This document shows positions 19,268 to 29,774 of a DNA stretch of 64,000 bases, in pieces. The DNA comes from Saccharomyces mikatae IFO 1815. Taxonomy: Eukaryota > Ascomycota > Saccharomycetes > Saccharomycetales > Saccharomycetaceae. A model generated the notes under the pieces. The model did not search any database. It was given only the letters and a program-made list of their open reading frames with translations, and had not been told where the DNA came from. The position numbers and the translations under genes are program-made. Each line of letters begins with the position of its first letter. The stretch's first letter is position 1. The stretch spans positions 682,001 through 746,000 of the forward strand of contig NC_079271.1 in the NCBI RefSeq assembly GCF_947241705.1, given 5' to 3'.

Positions 19268-20551
19268 CTAATTCTCCAAACCATTCAAAACCTTGAGGTT
19301 TGCTTCCACTTCTTGGACACATTGTCTAAAGTAAACTAACTGGAAATTCTGGAAAAGCTTTATTAAGCCCAGGATTTCAGAACTGTCAGCGATTTCTTCC
19401 ATTGTTTCTACGGCTGCTGTAGTATTGGATACAAATTCATCTTCCAACTTTTCCAGCAGCTTATTTTCTTCGGATTCTTCAAGCGGTGTGTCATCTTTTT
19501 TGTCGTCTTTAGGATCCTCTTTCATGACTACAGCATCATCAGCAACTTGTTCATTGGCTTCTTTCTTTGATTCAGCTTCGGTATTTACATTTGATTTTTG
19601 TTTTTCATCCACAGTAGAAGGAATTTCATTCAATGAGGTGGCGGTGTTCGCACTAACATCTTTGGTGTGCGCTTCCTCTGTGACGCCTGGTTTTTGAGCG
19701 TCTAACTGTGCTTCCTTTGCTTTAACTTCATAGCGCATCGTATCGAACTTAAGCCTGGATATCTCTACTTTTTTGCGCAGTTCATGAACCCTCTTGAAAT
19801 CCTGGTTTATCAATTTTTCTAGTTTTTTATTAAATTCCTTGACCATCATAGAATCCATTTCTGTTTTCCCTTCGTCAATATTCTTATAACATGTTGACCA
19901 GGAGTCAAAAACTTTAATTAAATTAGACAAGTCTTCATCCTCTTCCTCTTCTTCATCCTCATCCTCTTCATTTTCTTCATCCTGAGCACCTGTAGTCTGG
20001 GCATTTTTAGTAGATTCTCTTTTCTTCTTCAATTCTGCTTTTTCATCGTTCTCTAAATTTTGGAATTCAAATTCGCAGTCAACAGCAGCTTTTGAAATGG
20101 CTTGAGCAAAAGACCTTGGCAAAAAGGCATCGTCATGATTGGAACCCTTCTTTTTGTTGGTAATTTCAGATTTCTTTGAACCAAACCAGCCGTCTTTATT
20201 AAGAGACCACCAATCCGAAATACTTTCCGTTAAATTTGGCGGATAATCGTAACCCTCCACCTCAAATGTTTTTGACACTAGCAAAATTCTCTTACAAACC
20301 TTCTCCAAGGAATCACTTTTCTTCTCCAAGAATTGGTACTGTGGTGGTAACTTGCTTATATCTGAAATAGTTCCCAAGGACTCCTGAACAAATCTAGTGC
20401 GCGATTTTATTGATAATCTTGTTTGAGGATCATTCAAGTTCACATTCGCATTTGCTAGCGCATTATTCAAAGTGTCATGGGTCTTGTGCGCAGCGGTAGC
20501 AATTGAGTCGGTGATTTTATTTAAAGAAAAGCTTGAAAAATAACCAGACAT
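19268..20551 (-). CDS. YPR148C: BAR-domain eisosome-associated protein
   Basis: The 427-residue protein matches S. cerevisiae YPR148C, a BAR-domain protein of little-known function associated with the plasma membrane/eisosomes. Residues 1-180 and the C-terminal 100 residues form the conserved BAR-like helical part (FQNFQLVYFRQCVQEVEANL near the end). Between them are an acidic, glutamate-rich stretch near residue 200 (EENEEDEDEEEEED) and a low-complexity Lys/Glu/Thr-rich region (about 280-370). I chose the ATG at 20551 (MSGYFSSFS) over the in-frame ATG at 20578. NCE102, also an eisosome gene, is the next gene. Confidence 0.88.
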   Translation of the reverse strand: MSGYFSSFSLNKITDSIATAAHKTHDTLNNALANANVNLNDPQTRLSIKSRTRFVQESLGTISDISKLPPQYQFLEKKSDSLEKVCKRILLVSKTFEVEGYDYPPNLTESISDWWSLNKDGWFGSKKSEITNKKKGSNHDDAFLPRSFAQAISKAAVDCEFEFQNLENDEKAELKKKRESTKNAQTTGAQDEENEEDEDEEEEEDEDLSNLIKVFDSWSTCYKNIDEGKTEMDSMMVKEFNKKLEKLINQDFKRVHELRKKVEISRLKFDTMRYEVKAKEAQLDAQKPGVTEEAHTKDVSANTATSLNEIPSTVDEKQKSNVNTEAESKKEANEQVADDAVVMKEDPKDDKKDDTPLEESEENKLLEKLEDEFVSNTTAAVETMEEIADSSEILGLIKLFQNFQLVYFRQCVQEVEANLKVLNGLEN

Positions 20552-22333
20552 TATGTTAAAATAATCTTTTGATCTCAACTAATTTGATTACAAGCATGTA
20601 TATATAAAGTACTATTACCTTTTTATCAATCATAAATACTTGAATAGAAATGAAGGTCAAGACAGAAGGACATTGTCGCGTGCTAAAAAAAAGGCCAACT
20701 AGCACGCTAAAGAAGGAAAATAATTATCGTTAAAAGCGATACAGAGGAAAGTCGATGCACTGCTAACCGTACTTTCTTTGCATGAGTGAGTACTCAAACA
20801 AGGGGTTCCAGAATGAGGTGTGAACTTCAATTCCAACAAATTGAATGCACGTAAAGATGATTTTAAGGTCACAAGCTTCACGTATTGCAAAACAAGCTCT
20901 AGATGTTGAACCAAGGATAGGTATGCCCAACCTTGTCTCATATACGAACTGCATAAACTTACACATGTCCCCAGCAAGATCGCATCTACCTCTTAAGGAG
21001 CTGCATGTTTGCATTACAATATAAACGAAACTGCCACTCCCATGTTGCCCTTCATAATATCAATCTGTTGGACGAAGAGGGTTACTATTTGTCCATTCAC
21101 TGACACTCCTTTTTTTTTTTTTCTTGATTATACGTCGCATAAGCGTTCATATATCTTTTCCTTAAGTGGATAGCTAAGAGCTACCAAAAAAAATTCTAAA
21201 ACGCAACTGTTAAAATAACGTAGCAAAATAACTCCTGTCATTCCCACTCTTCTCTACCTTAACCTAACCCTTGATGTTAACGCCGTTTCGCTCATTGGCA
21301 CTAACCACACAGGAAAATTAAGCTTTTCGGCAGTGGTGGCAAGGGAGCAACCGAAAGGAAATATGCGGCTTTCCCGCGGAGCCCGATTGCCGATTGCCGA
21401 TACAGAGAAACTGTAGCCTCCTCTCCGCTCTCTCCATAGCCCTTCTTTCAACATATAGTACTCGTTTGACACCCTTGTTGAATCCCAATCTCCGTTCATC
21501 AATGTAATCTTCTATCAAGTGAAATATACCTTTCACGTTTGAATTGTCCTGGATGGTCCTATGTGTTTAACTCTTTTCATAAAAGTCCGAACTTCGGATT
21601 CAATATAATTATGTATTACCCTGCCGATTGACCGGATGATGTAAGGATGCATGTCCCTACTATTATGATATTTCCAAATACGGAAGGGACACCGAAAACA
21701 CCATCCCCATCCTAACGGCCGCATCTAAGCATCGGCCTATTTGGCTCGCGCCTGTAAGTGACGTTGGTAGGGGCATTTCCTTGAGGTAGACCCAAAGTTT
21801 CTTTAAAGGTCCATCGCAAACCCCTTGTCCGCGGACCTCTGCGTCATGATTTGAATGCCCAAAGCGTAAAAGTGATCGCCCCCTCACAGAAACGGATGAA
21901 CAATTTGCTGCCTTACTGGAATTGACTGGAATTGTTTTGAATTTTTTTCTTCTCACCTCTTCCATTTCCCTCCCCTCTTCGTCATATATGTATACAACAA
22001 ATTATACCCCTATAAATTCTTGACCTCAATCTTCTGTCAGATTTTCCTTTATAAAAGAGTCTTTGTTTTGTAATTAGATTATTTTTTCTCTTTTCTCTTC
22101 CTTTGTCCTTTTTCTTCGCAGATTATTCGTGTTAATTAAATACATTGTTTTTTATTGGCAATTGATCAAGAAAAAACATAATTGCAAAGGCATTACAGTT
22201 TTCAATTTTAATTTTCTCCTCATCGCGCTTTTTCAAAGATAAACACTTCTTTAAAAAACAGTTGTAACAAGAAAAAGCAGTCAGAAACACACTTTTACTA
22301 AAAGAATATCCAAAAAAATAATATAATAGCGCA
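20552..22333. promoter_or_regulatory. Long NCE102 upstream region with STREs
   Basis: This 1.8-kb gap lies between divergent YPR148C and NCE102. Near NCE102 there are three CCCCT stress-response elements (21880-21884, 21972-21976, 22007-22011) and TATA-like TATAAA (22011-22016) and TATAAAA (22050-22056). These suggest Msn2/Msn4 input. The middle holds a T-run at 21111-21123 and short minus-strand frames at 20763-21014 and 21254-21502 without recognisable homology. Confidence 0.5.
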
Positions 22334-22855
22334 ATGTTAGCCCTAGCTGATAACATTCTACGTATAATAAATTTCCTATTCTTGGTTATTTCAATTGCTT
22401 TAATCAGTTCATTGTTGAACACCCAAGATAAGCACAGCTCTAGAGTAAACTATTGTATGTTTGCTTGTGCGTATGGTATATTCACCGATTCATTGTACGG
22501 TGTATTTGCCAATTTTATTGAACCTTTGGCATGGCCACTAGTTTTGTTTACACTGGACTTTTTGAACTTTGTTTTCACGTTTACCGCCGGTACCGTATTG
22601 GCTGTTGGTATCAGAGCACACTCATGCAACAACAGTTCGTATGTTGACAGCAACAAGATTACTCAAGGTTCTGGCACTAGATGTAGACAAGCTCAAGCCG
22701 CTGTTGCATTCCTCTACTTCTCTTGTGCCATCTTCTTAGCCAAGACCCTCATGTCTATCTTCAACATGATCTCCAACGGTGCGTTCGGTTCCGGTTCTTT
22801 CTCCAAGAGAAGAAGAACTGGCCAAGTTGGTGTCCCAACCATTTCTCAAGTTTAA
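22334..22855 (+). CDS. NCE102: Eisosome MARVEL protein Nce102
   Basis: The 173-residue protein is a four-spanning MARVEL-domain membrane protein of the MCC/eisosome compartment. It senses sphingolipids and restrains Pkh kinases, and was first found in non-classical secretion screens. Hydrophobic segments lie at about residues 10-30, 40-60, 68-95 and 122-145. The C-terminus is basic (FSKRRRTGQVG). Length equals the cerevisiae protein. Codon use is strongly biased in the second half, a sign of high expression. Three stress elements lie upstream. Confidence 0.95.
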   Translation: MLALADNILRIINFLFLVISIALISSLLNTQDKHSSRVNYCMFACAYGIFTDSLYGVFANFIEPLAWPLVLFTLDFLNFVFTFTAGTVLAVGIRAHSCNNSSYVDSNKITQGSGTRCRQAQAAVAFLYFSCAIFLAKTLMSIFNMISNGAFGSGSFSKRRRTGQVGVPTISQV

Positions 22856-23474
22856 TTGTGCAGCATCATGTTAAATTTCTATGCTACTTACTATTAAGAA
22901 AATAATAAATGGACACCGTGAATAAATGACTTCGGGAAAGCAAAAAAAAGAAAAGGAAAATAAACAAGAAAACTCCGTTTCTCTTCGTCCCTTAGTACCT
23001 TCTTTTCTTCTTTTCCGTCTTTCGGAAGAAATGAAAAACCATACCCCAAGGAAACCCCGAAAAAAACTTAAGAAAATACCCGAAAAAAAAAAAACTAACA
23101 AATCTTAAGCGCTTCTTTATTATCAATGATTGTGAGAGGGCCTTATTATTTACTAATATTATTATTATTATAATTTCCACCACCCCTTTCTATTATAATT
23201 TGTTCTTCTAATATTTTAATTTTTAATCTTTTCATACTATTCTTATATCTAACTAACTAAAGTATCCTCTCCTCCTATCTATCTAGTTTTTGATTCATTT
23301 GTCGGTTATTACCGCTCCAAGTTTTGTTTATTTCTCTATTCGCTTTGCGACTCGCACACGGCGAAGCGTGAATGTGTTACAAAAATTTGATAATCTGTGT
23401 GCTATGTATGAATGGTGGTGCTCTAAAAATAAGTTCTCGTATGTATGTATATATGTGCTAAGCATCAGCGCTTT
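22856..23474. other. NCE102 to SUE1 convergent gap
   Basis: This gap is strongly A-rich on one side (22935-23100) and T-rich with TTA/ATT repeats on the other (23140-23240), as expected for converging 3' ends. A TATTATTATTATTATTATAA stretch lies near 23153-23172. Frames here are low complexity and I support none as a gene. Confidence 0.5.
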
Positions 23475-24086
23475 TTACTCCTTCTTCTTGCTTTTGTGTT
23501 TTAGCTGTATTTGTAATGGTTTATCGAAAGGCTTCAACTTTCTTGTCATGTATGACGGTATGTTTCTCCATTCTGGAAAGTATTCCATACCCATGCTGGA
23601 CGTGGACCACCAATTGAAGGGCAGCAGTTCATTGGGTACAGTGGGATTGTATTTCCATGTACCGTTTACGCCGCCTGACATTATACCACCCGTGCCACGC
23701 TCACCAAACAATATATTCTTGTGCTTACTCTTTTCAGTTGTCTTGGCTTCCGTGATTGGTGCCTCGTCTGCTGTTAGCAGCATTTGCAAGGACTTCTTCT
23801 TCTTGTCTCTGAATAGCGGGTTCTCCTTCACCGGATACATAACCGGTCTGTATCCGCTGTATAGAATATCTCGAGTTAGCTCCCTGGCTTCTAAGTATTG
23901 TGTCGTGGGCACTTTGGGCAGTGACCTGAAGTCATAGAAATGCACGTTCTTAAAAATCTTGGAGCTCCTTTGCTTGGTGATCTGTTGGTGTTGCTGCCTT
24001 ATGGGGTTTACCAGTCTACTGTGGGTTCTTCTTTGTATGCTTGCGAAAGAAACCCCCTTAATTTTTGTCCTAGTTAACAAAATCAT
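23475..24086 (-). CDS. SUE1: Mitochondrial Sue1, degradation of unstable cytochrome c
   Basis: The 203-residue mitochondrial protein is required for degradation of unstable forms of cytochrome c. The N-terminus (MILLTRTKIKGVSFASIQRR) is basic, lacks acidic residues and can form an amphipathic helix, as in a mitochondrial presequence. The middle has RYL-type conserved blocks such as TTQYLEARELTRDILYSGYR. The frame is open a few codons upstream only through a TTG, so the ATG at 24086 is the start. The cerevisiae protein is about 206 residues. Confidence 0.92.
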   Translation of the reverse strand: MILLTRTKIKGVSFASIQRRTHSRLVNPIRQQHQQITKQRSSKIFKNVHFYDFRSLPKVPTTQYLEARELTRDILYSGYRPVMYPVKENPLFRDKKKKSLQMLLTADEAPITEAKTTEKSKHKNILFGERGTGGIMSGGVNGTWKYNPTVPNELLPFNWWSTSSMGMEYFPEWRNIPSYMTRKLKPFDKPLQIQLKHKSKKKE

Positions 24087-24479
24087 TCTTATCCGCAAAT
24101 TTCGTAAATTTATGTATATGTATGCGTGTGCTTGTGTGTATGTGTTCTGTTGCTACCTGTACTTCCTCAACTTAAATAATATACTTACATACACATACAA
24201 AGAAAAATAACTGCTATAAATAATGAAACAAAAGGATCTTCTAAAGTCCGAAAATTGCACCTGTTCTTATCATTCATTCTTATACAAAAACGATTCAATA
24301 GGACGGCGGAACCACCAGCCCCAAACATTGCCAAAAGAGCCAGAATACCGATAGATACACTGAACGTCAAGACCCTACACGTGTGTATGCGCGTTCTGGT
24401 TGCCATCACCACTCGCTCCTGTCACGATTATACTAGCTGCGTAAGCTTACTCCCTCTTTGCTCCCCTGGTGTGCCCTTC
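24087..24479. other. SUE1 to URN1 gap, SUE1 promoter
   Basis: This 393-base gap precedes SUE1 (minus strand) and follows the end of URN1 (minus strand). I see TA-rich SUE1-proximal sequence with a TATGTATATGTATGCGTGTG region near 24111-24130 and no recognisable gene or clear regulator site. Confidence 0.4.
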
Positions 24480-25862
24480 TCATATCGGATTTATCGGGCC
24501 ATTCCCCGCGCCCGCTGGGGTAAACCGGCTGGGTGGTGCACCCTCGGCGGCTAGCCATCGCACCCAGACCACGGTCTTCTCCAGAATGCCCACCACGTAA
24601 TATCGTGGATCCGCCACCACGATTGCGCTTACACAACACCGGTTCTCAATACTTAGAAGTACATCTTCTATACTAGTACCGTCGATAGGATCTTCCAGCA
24701 GTGCCTGCCATCGGCTGATAAGTTTATTGTCCTGACGCAGCGATGCGATCGCCCCTCCAAAGTCTCGTTCATGGTCCCATAGGCAATCCTGAAAGATGGT
24801 TTTTCGCTGCTCCAAGTTGAACGTCTTGTAGTAAAACAAAAGCTGCGATACGAATCTGTCTTGCTCACGCTTCAACGGTACATACTCTTTGATTCTGTAT
24901 GCCTTATACAGAGCCTTTTGTCGTTTCCTTATATCTTGTGGTATGGCGTCGGGCGCAATGTTTCCCGCCTTGGCCACGATTTGCGCCAGGTAATGATATT
25001 TAGTTGGCTCCAACACATTGCTCTCGTCTTCACTGTCACTTTCCTTGGCGCTGTGTTTCTCGCACCACTCTTCGAACAAACCTTCCCGAACTGTATCATC
25101 TCTAATCTTGTAAAACTCGGGATCGTTCTCTATTTTCTTGCTTTGCAATGACCACGTGGAGAACTTATCCAGTTTGTACCTATCACATAACTGGAAGAAA
25201 AGACTGCGCTCCCTACCCTCATCGATGTCGTCCGCATCAATATGGTTCAGATCATCGATTATGCTTACATTTTGGTTCACGCCTTGTTCTGCGTGGTCTT
25301 CTTCTTCTTCTTCTTCTTCTTCTTCTTCTTCCTCCTCTGAGGACGAGCCATATCCGCTAATTAGCCCAGTGTGGCTCTCTGATAAGAGAGACTTTACCAC
25401 ACCCGCCTCTTCTCGCGTTTCAATTTCTCTTTCGAAGCCATCTTGGTTTTTTTTGAATAGGTCAATTTCCTCGTTCAAAGATTCGAATATTTTGTCAATA
25501 TCCTCTTCTTGCACGCTGTAACCCCGGGCAATACCAATTAAGAGCACCAGTTTGTCCTTATCTAATGACTCTATCAATGCACCACACTTACCGCCACTTT
25601 CTTGGCAGATGTCACTCTTAAAGATTTTGGAGTCATGATTGAAATAAAGTTTCGTACCATCATTGCATATTATCAAATGCCAGCCATCTATCAGTTCCAG
25701 CGCGAATGTTGGCATTCTCTCTATCTGAGACACTTTCGCATCGTCCTCCAAGTCGGAATTTTTTTTGAGATTAGGTTTTTCCCATTGAGACTGCTTCGTT
25801 GTCTTATTATAGTAATATTTTTCGCCTGTAGGAGTCTTGAACTCTTGCCATACTCCATGCAT
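24480..25862 (-). CDS. URN1: Pre-mRNA splicing WW/FF protein Urn1
   Basis: The 460-residue nuclear protein is linked to U2-U5-U6 snRNP complexes. The WW domain spans residues 1-33 (Trp5, Tyr-rich YYYN, Trp27, Pro30). An FF domain follows the acidic tract, about residues 210-268 (LFFQLCDRYKLDKFSTWSLQ), with further helical repeats after it. A pure Glu tract near residue 175-187 comes from a GAA/TTC microsatellite at about 25297-25336. Such tracts vary in length between strains. The cerevisiae protein is 465 residues. The ATG at 25862 opens with MHGVWQEF at the WW domain. Confidence 0.93.
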   Translation of the reverse strand: MHGVWQEFKTPTGEKYYYNKTTKQSQWEKPNLKKNSDLEDDAKVSQIERMPTFALELIDGWHLIICNDGTKLYFNHDSKIFKSDICQESGGKCGALIESLDKDKLVLLIGIARGYSVQEEDIDKIFESLNEEIDLFKKNQDGFEREIETREEAGVVKSLLSESHTGLISGYGSSSEEEEEEEEEEEEEDHAEQGVNQNVSIIDDLNHIDADDIDEGRERSLFFQLCDRYKLDKFSTWSLQSKKIENDPEFYKIRDDTVREGLFEEWCEKHSAKESDSEDESNVLEPTKYHYLAQIVAKAGNIAPDAIPQDIRKRQKALYKAYRIKEYVPLKREQDRFVSQLLFYYKTFNLEQRKTIFQDCLWDHERDFGGAIASLRQDNKLISRWQALLEDPIDGTSIEDVLLSIENRCCVSAIVVADPRYYVVGILEKTVVWVRWLAAEGAPPSRFTPAGAGNGPINPI

Positions 25863-26094
25863 GGTTGCTCTGTGTTACCGAACTGCCCTTCGTTTTTCTC
25901 ATGCCCTTCTGCATCTCTTGGGCAAGCTATTTTCTTTCCTGTATTATATGTTTTCTTTTTTCCTTGCCGAAGAAAAAATAAAGAAATATAATGAATGAAA
26001 GTCGTAGAGTACATCAGATGCTCTTTCTCTTCCCGACCTTTCTTTTGCAGATCAGTATTGCTAGGCAACAACAGTCTTACTCTTCAGACATAGT

Positions 26095-26645
26095 ATGAGG
26101 TATGTCGTCGATTATTATCCCTACGTTTGTCTTGGCGAATGCACGCATCGCTGTGGCTTAAACAAATAACATGCACATGACTAACAAATAAAACGGTTGA
26201 TTCTGTCACATAGTTGTTTGTGTTTAGATCGTTTGTTACAAACAATGATATACCTGTCGGCTATGTAACGCCAAAATTCCCATCTTTATATTGGCCCATA
26301 AACAACCCAAGATACAACACCGCGTTCTTATATTACATCTCTGATATCTGGAAATTCTCACTATACTGGACTTTGATCTTTAATGGTGCATTTTATATTG
26401 TTACCGGTTTGTACGCCAGCTTGACGCACAGGAAAAAGGCAGGTAGTCTATGGATATTTTCCATGTACGTTATTTATGGTGGTGTTCAGGGTTTGACCAC
26501 TGGTACAGTCATGGGGTTCTTAATAGGTGCAATATACAGGTCAGGTCTATTTTCCATGTCGACCTGGATTCCACTTTGTTGTGCAGTGGTACAAATCCTT
26601 TTTGACGTGGTACTAGGTTATTCCATGGTTGGTTCTGTTATGTGA
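26095..26645 (+). CDS. MAY24: Small membrane protein May24, one intron
   Basis: The gene is spliced. Exon 1 is only ATGAG (26095-26099). The intron is 26100-26227, with 5' site GTATGT, branch site GACTAAC (26179-26185) and 3' site TTTAG. Exon 2 is 26228-26645. The joined protein has 140 residues and begins MRSFVTNNDIPVGYV, matching S. cerevisiae YPR153W in length and intron position. It has three or four hydrophobic segments (LYWTLIFNGAFYIVTGLY; WIFSMYVIYGGV; GTVMGFLIGAIY; PLCCAVVQILFDVVL). Its molecular role is not known to me, so I give no function beyond membrane protein. Confidence 0.9.
26100..26227 (+). other. Spliceosomal intron of MAY24
   Basis: The 128-nt intron starts with the consensus GTATGT and ends GTGTTTAG. 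The branch motif is GACTAAC instead of TACTAAC, 42 bases from the 3' site. It follows just five coding bases, which is typical of yeast introns near the 5' end of the gene. Confidence 0.88.
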
Positions 26646-26961
26646 GAATTAGCAAGATGAAACAAGACACAAATCATCAATTTGTCATTAAGCTTAGCCA
26701 CGACTTCTAGATGGGTAAGAATCATCCTTCACTCATGGGCTAGTCCACATTACCTGCAAAGCGCCATGTTGTTCTAAATGCTTCTTTAGCTATTGTTTCG
26801 TTCGTGTATCATGATCAACCGAGCCTCCTTCGAGGTAGGGATGGATATTGTAATCTGCATATATAATCGAAAGCTAGAACCCGTTGAGACAATAGACAAA
26901 ACGGCCACATCATACAAACGCAGTAGCAAAAAAAAAGAAATCAATCTGATTTGTTTCACAA
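26646..26961. other. MAY24 to PIN3 gap
   Basis: This 316-base gap serves as the MAY24 3' end and the PIN3 promoter. It contains an A-run just before PIN3 (about 26929-26940). I see no clear factor sites and no gene. Confidence 0.4.
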
Positions 26962-27600
26962 ATGTCAGCCTCTTTGATTAACCGCTCCCTAACAAACATC
27001 AGAACAGAACTAGATTTTTTGAAAGAATCTAACGTCATCTCTAATGACGTTTTTGATCAAATAAATAAGAGCTTGCCAATGAGATGGGACCCACCTAGTG
27101 CATCTCGTAATACCAGTTCAACTTCATTGGAGTATGTTGAAGCTCTTTATCAGTTTGATCCTCAACAAGACGGTGATTTGGGCCTAAAACCTGGTGACAA
27201 GATCCAACTCTTAGAAAAATTATCTCCAGAGTGGTATAAAGGTAGCTGTAATGGCCGCACTGGCATTTTCCCTGCAAACTACGTCAAGCCAGCTTTCTCT
27301 GGGTCTAATGGACAATCTAATCTTCCACCACCTCCACAGTATAAAGCTCAAGAATTACAACCAGTCCCAACGCAGAATAGTGCTGTCTCATCTTACCAAC
27401 AGCAGCCATTCCCTCCACCTTCCACCAACTATTATCAACAGCCACAACAAGCACCTGCTCCTGCTCCTCAACAGCAACAGCAGCAGCAACAACCAAACTC
27501 TCACAACCATTTGAAGAGCTTTGGTAGTAAGTTAGGTAATGCAGCCATTTTTGGTGCAGGTGCTAGTATTGGTTCAGATATCGTTAATAGCATATTTTAG
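26962..27600 (+). CDS. PIN3: SH3 prion-inducing protein Pin3/Lsb2
   Basis: The 212-residue actin-associated protein (PIN3, also LSB2) binds Las17 and can promote formation of [PSI+] when overproduced. The SH3 domain is residues 57-111, with ALYQF, Trp91 (EWYKG) and the closing FPANYVKP. The C-terminal half is rich in Pro, Gln and Asn, with a Gln tract (about residues 167-176) encoded by a CAG/CAA repeat near 27469-27492. Its paralogue LSB1 lies elsewhere. The cerevisiae protein is 215 residues, and the Gln tract explains small length differences. Confidence 0.95.
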   Translation: MSASLINRSLTNIRTELDFLKESNVISNDVFDQINKSLPMRWDPPSASRNTSSTSLEYVEALYQFDPQQDGDLGLKPGDKIQLLEKLSPEWYKGSCNGRTGIFPANYVKPAFSGSNGQSNLPPPPQYKAQELQPVPTQNSAVSSYQQQPFPPPSTNYYQQPQQAPAPAPQQQQQQQQPNSHNHLKSFGSKLGNAAIFGAGASIGSDIVNSIF

Positions 27601-27923
27601 ACCATTCTTCCTTTCCCTATTTCTCTTTATTCAATTGTTTTTCATAATTGTGGATGCTTCTATAAATGGGTTCGAGTTGCACTTTTGATATTGCTGTTAT
27701 TTAAACTTTCTTTCTTTTTTATGTACCGTTTTCTCTTTTTAAAGAGAAGATACATAATTTATGAAGAATCTCGGCTCATCACCTTAAATATGAATCGGTA
27801 ATGGTTCTCTTTACAGTTCAAAAAGTCTCGAGTTTTCCCTTGATTTCTTTTAGACTTAGATATATAAAAAAGACGCAAGAGTATACTTTACATTTTCATC
27901 CTTCTATTCTAGCTTTATATACG
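27601..27923. other. PIN3 to NCA2 convergent gap
   Basis: This 323-base gap lies between converging genes. It is T-rich with TTTATT-like stretches suited to 3' end formation. I see no gene. Confidence 0.5.
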
Positions 27924-29774
27924 CTACTGAACCAAAAACCTGCCGTACACGTGGTATATTCTGTTAACAACGTTTATGTGAGCTTTGGAGTCAAGATTAG
28001 CATCTACCAATTCCTCCACATCCCTAAACCATTCTTTCTTTCTTGACGTCGGGATTAATGAACTGCCCAGTTTATATAAATTAGAAACCTCAATCACTAA
28101 TAGGCCTTGATTCAAGTGTTCCTCATCTGCGTCTGAACCCTGGTTGTAATAGTTCAGGATTCTTTCCACATTATTCAGGCTTATACTTACTTGCTCTCTA
28201 TAACGCTTCACATTGGACCACACGTTGCCTAATTTAATGAATCTTTTCAACGCCACAATAGATGAATATAGAATTACTAAAGCTGGAGATAATGCTACAA
28301 CTCCAAACACCAATTGTTGCGATTTTAGCATTTTATCAATACCATTTAAAGCCATCGAACCATCGACTTTTGTTTTCTGCAGTTGAATCAATAATGACCT
28401 AACTAGCCCACCAGTAGCAATATTCTTTATTGGATGGTGTAACTGTGTTTCATAGATTTCCATAAATTCGGTCAAATCACCATGTTCGACTTTAGTACTT
28501 AATATAATAGGGTCTATTAAGTGGTTAGATGCCGAGTCACTATTATCCACAACAAAGCTAACAATCATTCTGGTAAGGGAATCCATGTCAGAATTAAGGG
28601 TCTCTTGTGATGTGACTGAAATGGCACTTCCTTCGTCATGTTTAACAGTAGACCACACTTGCTTCAAAGGAGCCCATAGCCAGTTCAAGATCAACCCTTT
28701 AGCAAAATCAACTACGTTATTTTTGATAAAATCTTGAATAACATACCGGGAGTCCCACAAAGATATAATCGATGATGGTCCATACAAGAGACATAGAAAG
28801 ATCGAAGGCCAATACCTAGTTAATACACTTGGTTTGGCGAATTTTCTCAAAGGGCGATCTTTATGAAACTTTGCTGAACATTGAATCACATCAGTTAGAT
28901 TTGAGTCAGAGATTTCTAATCCAAAGAAATTTTGCAATGATTGTAGATGCCTTTCGTAGTTGGGTAAATGCAGTTCAGATAACACGCCATTCGCTTCTGA
29001 TGATTGATTGAAGTCAGCAATCAAGTGCCCCAGTTTGATAGTATAGCTCTTCGATGATTGATTGATTACATTAAGCCTTTCATTGACTACTCCACGTGGT
29101 ATATCTGAAATCAAAGAAGCTATTTCAATCGGTTTCTTCGGTAGCCCAACAAACCTAAAGTTACGAACTACCATAAATTTATTTATTCTTGGGCGTATTT
29201 CTTCTAGTAAATCAAATGACAATGCCTTTAATGACCATTTTTGATGCAGTAGCTTTTTCTTATGTATTTCTTTCTGAATAGTTTGAGATAACAGATGTAT
29301 GGTCGACACTGAGGTTTGTAAGCAATATAAAAATGACTTTAAGGTTGAATCGCTAACAGTTTTATAGTATTGTTCAGCTTCATACACTGATGGCAAACCT
29401 TGGACACAATCGTTAGTTACAGAATAGTAGCATAATAAGATGATATATTCAAATATGGCTTGTGTGACAAGGTATTGCAAATCTCCGTCTTCAAATGATG
29501 AAGGATCTGCAATGTCCTTGCAAATATTATATAGCGAATCAAAAGGAATTGAACAATAAGAGTCAATATTATTACTTTTGATTGAAATGCAGACTTTTTC
29601 AACAATTGCCCTGACCTCTTGTAATTGATCCTGCAATCTACTCAGTTCAGCATTTTCTTCACGAACATCTTGAACCAATTGTTGTTGTGAATCCAACGCA
29701 ACTTCTCGTAATGATTCCTCTAACGAACGGCTTATTTCCTCAAAAGATTTCAGAATACGCCTATTGGTGATCAT
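27924..29774 (-). CDS. NCA2: Mitochondrial Nca2, ATP6/ATP8 expression
   Basis: The 616-residue mitochondrial outer-membrane protein, with Nca3, affects the level of mitochondrial transcripts for ATP synthase subunits 6 and 8. A coiled coil lies at the N-terminus (about residues 5-65). Hydrophobic segments are at about 345-368 (SIFLCLLYGPSSIISLW) and 505-530 (LVFGVVALSPALVILYSSIV), a two-membrane-span pattern known in the family. Length equals the cerevisiae protein (616). Start ATG at 29774 opens with MITNRRILKSFEE. Confidence 0.94.
   Translation of the reverse strand: MITNRRILKSFEEISRSLEESLREVALDSQQQLVQDVREENAELSRLQDQLQEVRAIVEKVCISIKSNNIDSYCSIPFDSLYNICKDIADPSSFEDGDLQYLVTQAIFEYIILLCYYSVTNDCVQGLPSVYEAEQYYKTVSDSTLKSFLYCLQTSVSTIHLLSQTIQKEIHKKKLLHQKWSLKALSFDLLEEIRPRINKFMVVRNFRFVGLPKKPIEIASLISDIPRGVVNERLNVINQSSKSYTIKLGHLIADFNQSSEANGVLSELHLPNYERHLQSLQNFFGLEISDSNLTDVIQCSAKFHKDRPLRKFAKPSVLTRYWPSIFLCLLYGPSSIISLWDSRYVIQDFIKNNVVDFAKGLILNWLWAPLKQVWSTVKHDEGSAISVTSQETLNSDMDSLTRMIVSFVVDNSDSASNHLIDPIILSTKVEHGDLTEFMEIYETQLHHPIKNIATGGLVRSLLIQLQKTKVDGSMALNGIDKMLKSQQLVFGVVALSPALVILYSSIVALKRFIKLGNVWSNVKRYREQVSISLNNVERILNYYNQGSDADEEHLNQGLLVIEVSNLYKLGSSLIPTSRKKEWFRDVEELVDANLDSKAHINVVNRIYHVYGRFLVQ

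Noticed and set aside
26214-26227. A start for MAY24 within the intron
   Set aside because: There is a TTG there, not ATG, and splice signals place the start at 26095.
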